DNA of 6,024 nucleotides from Syntrophomonadaceae bacterium (GTDB lineage Bacteria > Bacillota > Dethiobacteria > DTU022). The position numbers and the translations under genes were made by a program. This document shows, one piece after another, positions 5,982-6,024 of this stretch; the first letter of the stretch is position 1; each line of letters starts with the position of its first letter. Below the pieces are notes generated by a model. It was not told the DNA's origin and made no database searches. It saw only the letters and a program-made list of their open reading frames with translations. Where the stretch lies: contig PWEB01000160.1 of assembly GCA_003553305.1 (NCBI GenBank), positions 1-6,024 of the forward strand. Direction: 5' to 3'.

Positions 5982-6024
5982 GTGACAGGCGTGTTAGGGG
6001 GACGGTTCTCTTGACAACTTTTTC
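5982..6024 (+). repeat. Possible edge of a dispersed REP-like repeat, cut by the window end
   Basis: After the last stop the sequence contains GGGGGACGGTTCTCTTGACA (5997-6016), preceded by GTGACAGG at 5982. From memory, GGGGACGGTTCTC/GAGAACCGTCCCC blocks bounded by TGACA-like ends occur repeatedly in Firmicute genomes, often near IS200-like (RAYT-type) transposases. Only one copy is visible and no transposase is in the window. The frames starting at GTG 5982 and 5991 close at TGA 6012-6014, so no gene starts here. Confidence 0.4.

Noticed and set aside
6011..6016. Perfect TTGACA as a -35 promoter box
   Set aside because: Only eight bases follow before the window ends, so no -10 can be seen, and the hexamer is part of the repeat-like block.

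Overview
This window looks like part of a cell-surface polysaccharide locus from a Gram-positive bacterium, most likely a Firmicute of the Clostridia type. Three things point that way: purine-rich Shine-Dalgarno sites before most genes, two LytR-CpsA-Psr (LCP) wall-ligase genes, and a PASTA domain. Base composition is moderate, neither AT-rich nor extremely GC-rich. No taxonomic marker gene is present, so the assignment is an inference. All genes are on the + strand.

Layout. Bases 1-377 hold the 3' end of a membrane-associated protein, probably a glycosyltransferase, cut by the window edge. After a 116-base gap comes a complete polyprenyl-phosphate sugar-1-phosphate transferase (494-1873). 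Its last 16 bases overlap the start of an FAD-dependent oxidoreductase of the amine-oxidase/protoporphyrinogen-oxidase-like superfamily (1858-3135). A strong extended -10 promoter (TGTTATAAT, 3151-3159) lies in the next gap and precedes an LCP protein with a C-terminal PASTA domain (3204-4904). A second, simpler LCP gene follows (4984-5964). The last ~40 bases do not open a gene; they resemble one end of a dispersed repeat.

How the genes could work together (inference). The sugar transferase would load the first sugar phosphate onto undecaprenyl phosphate. Glycosyltransferases, including the truncated one, would extend the chain. The LCP enzymes would move the finished polymer from the lipid carrier to peptidoglycan. 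The window therefore holds both the initiating and the wall-attachment step, suggesting a wall-anchored polysaccharide. The FAD enzyme is translationally linked to the initiating transferase, but its substrate cannot be read from sequence.

The most unusual element is the first LCP protein. It combines an acidic cytoplasmic N-terminal extension with Thr/Ser in acidic context, one membrane helix, an LCP catalytic domain, a charged linker, a PASTA domain and a D-H-E repeat tail encoded by 18-base tandem repeats. There is no CRISPR array, tRNA, rRNA or complete mobile element.
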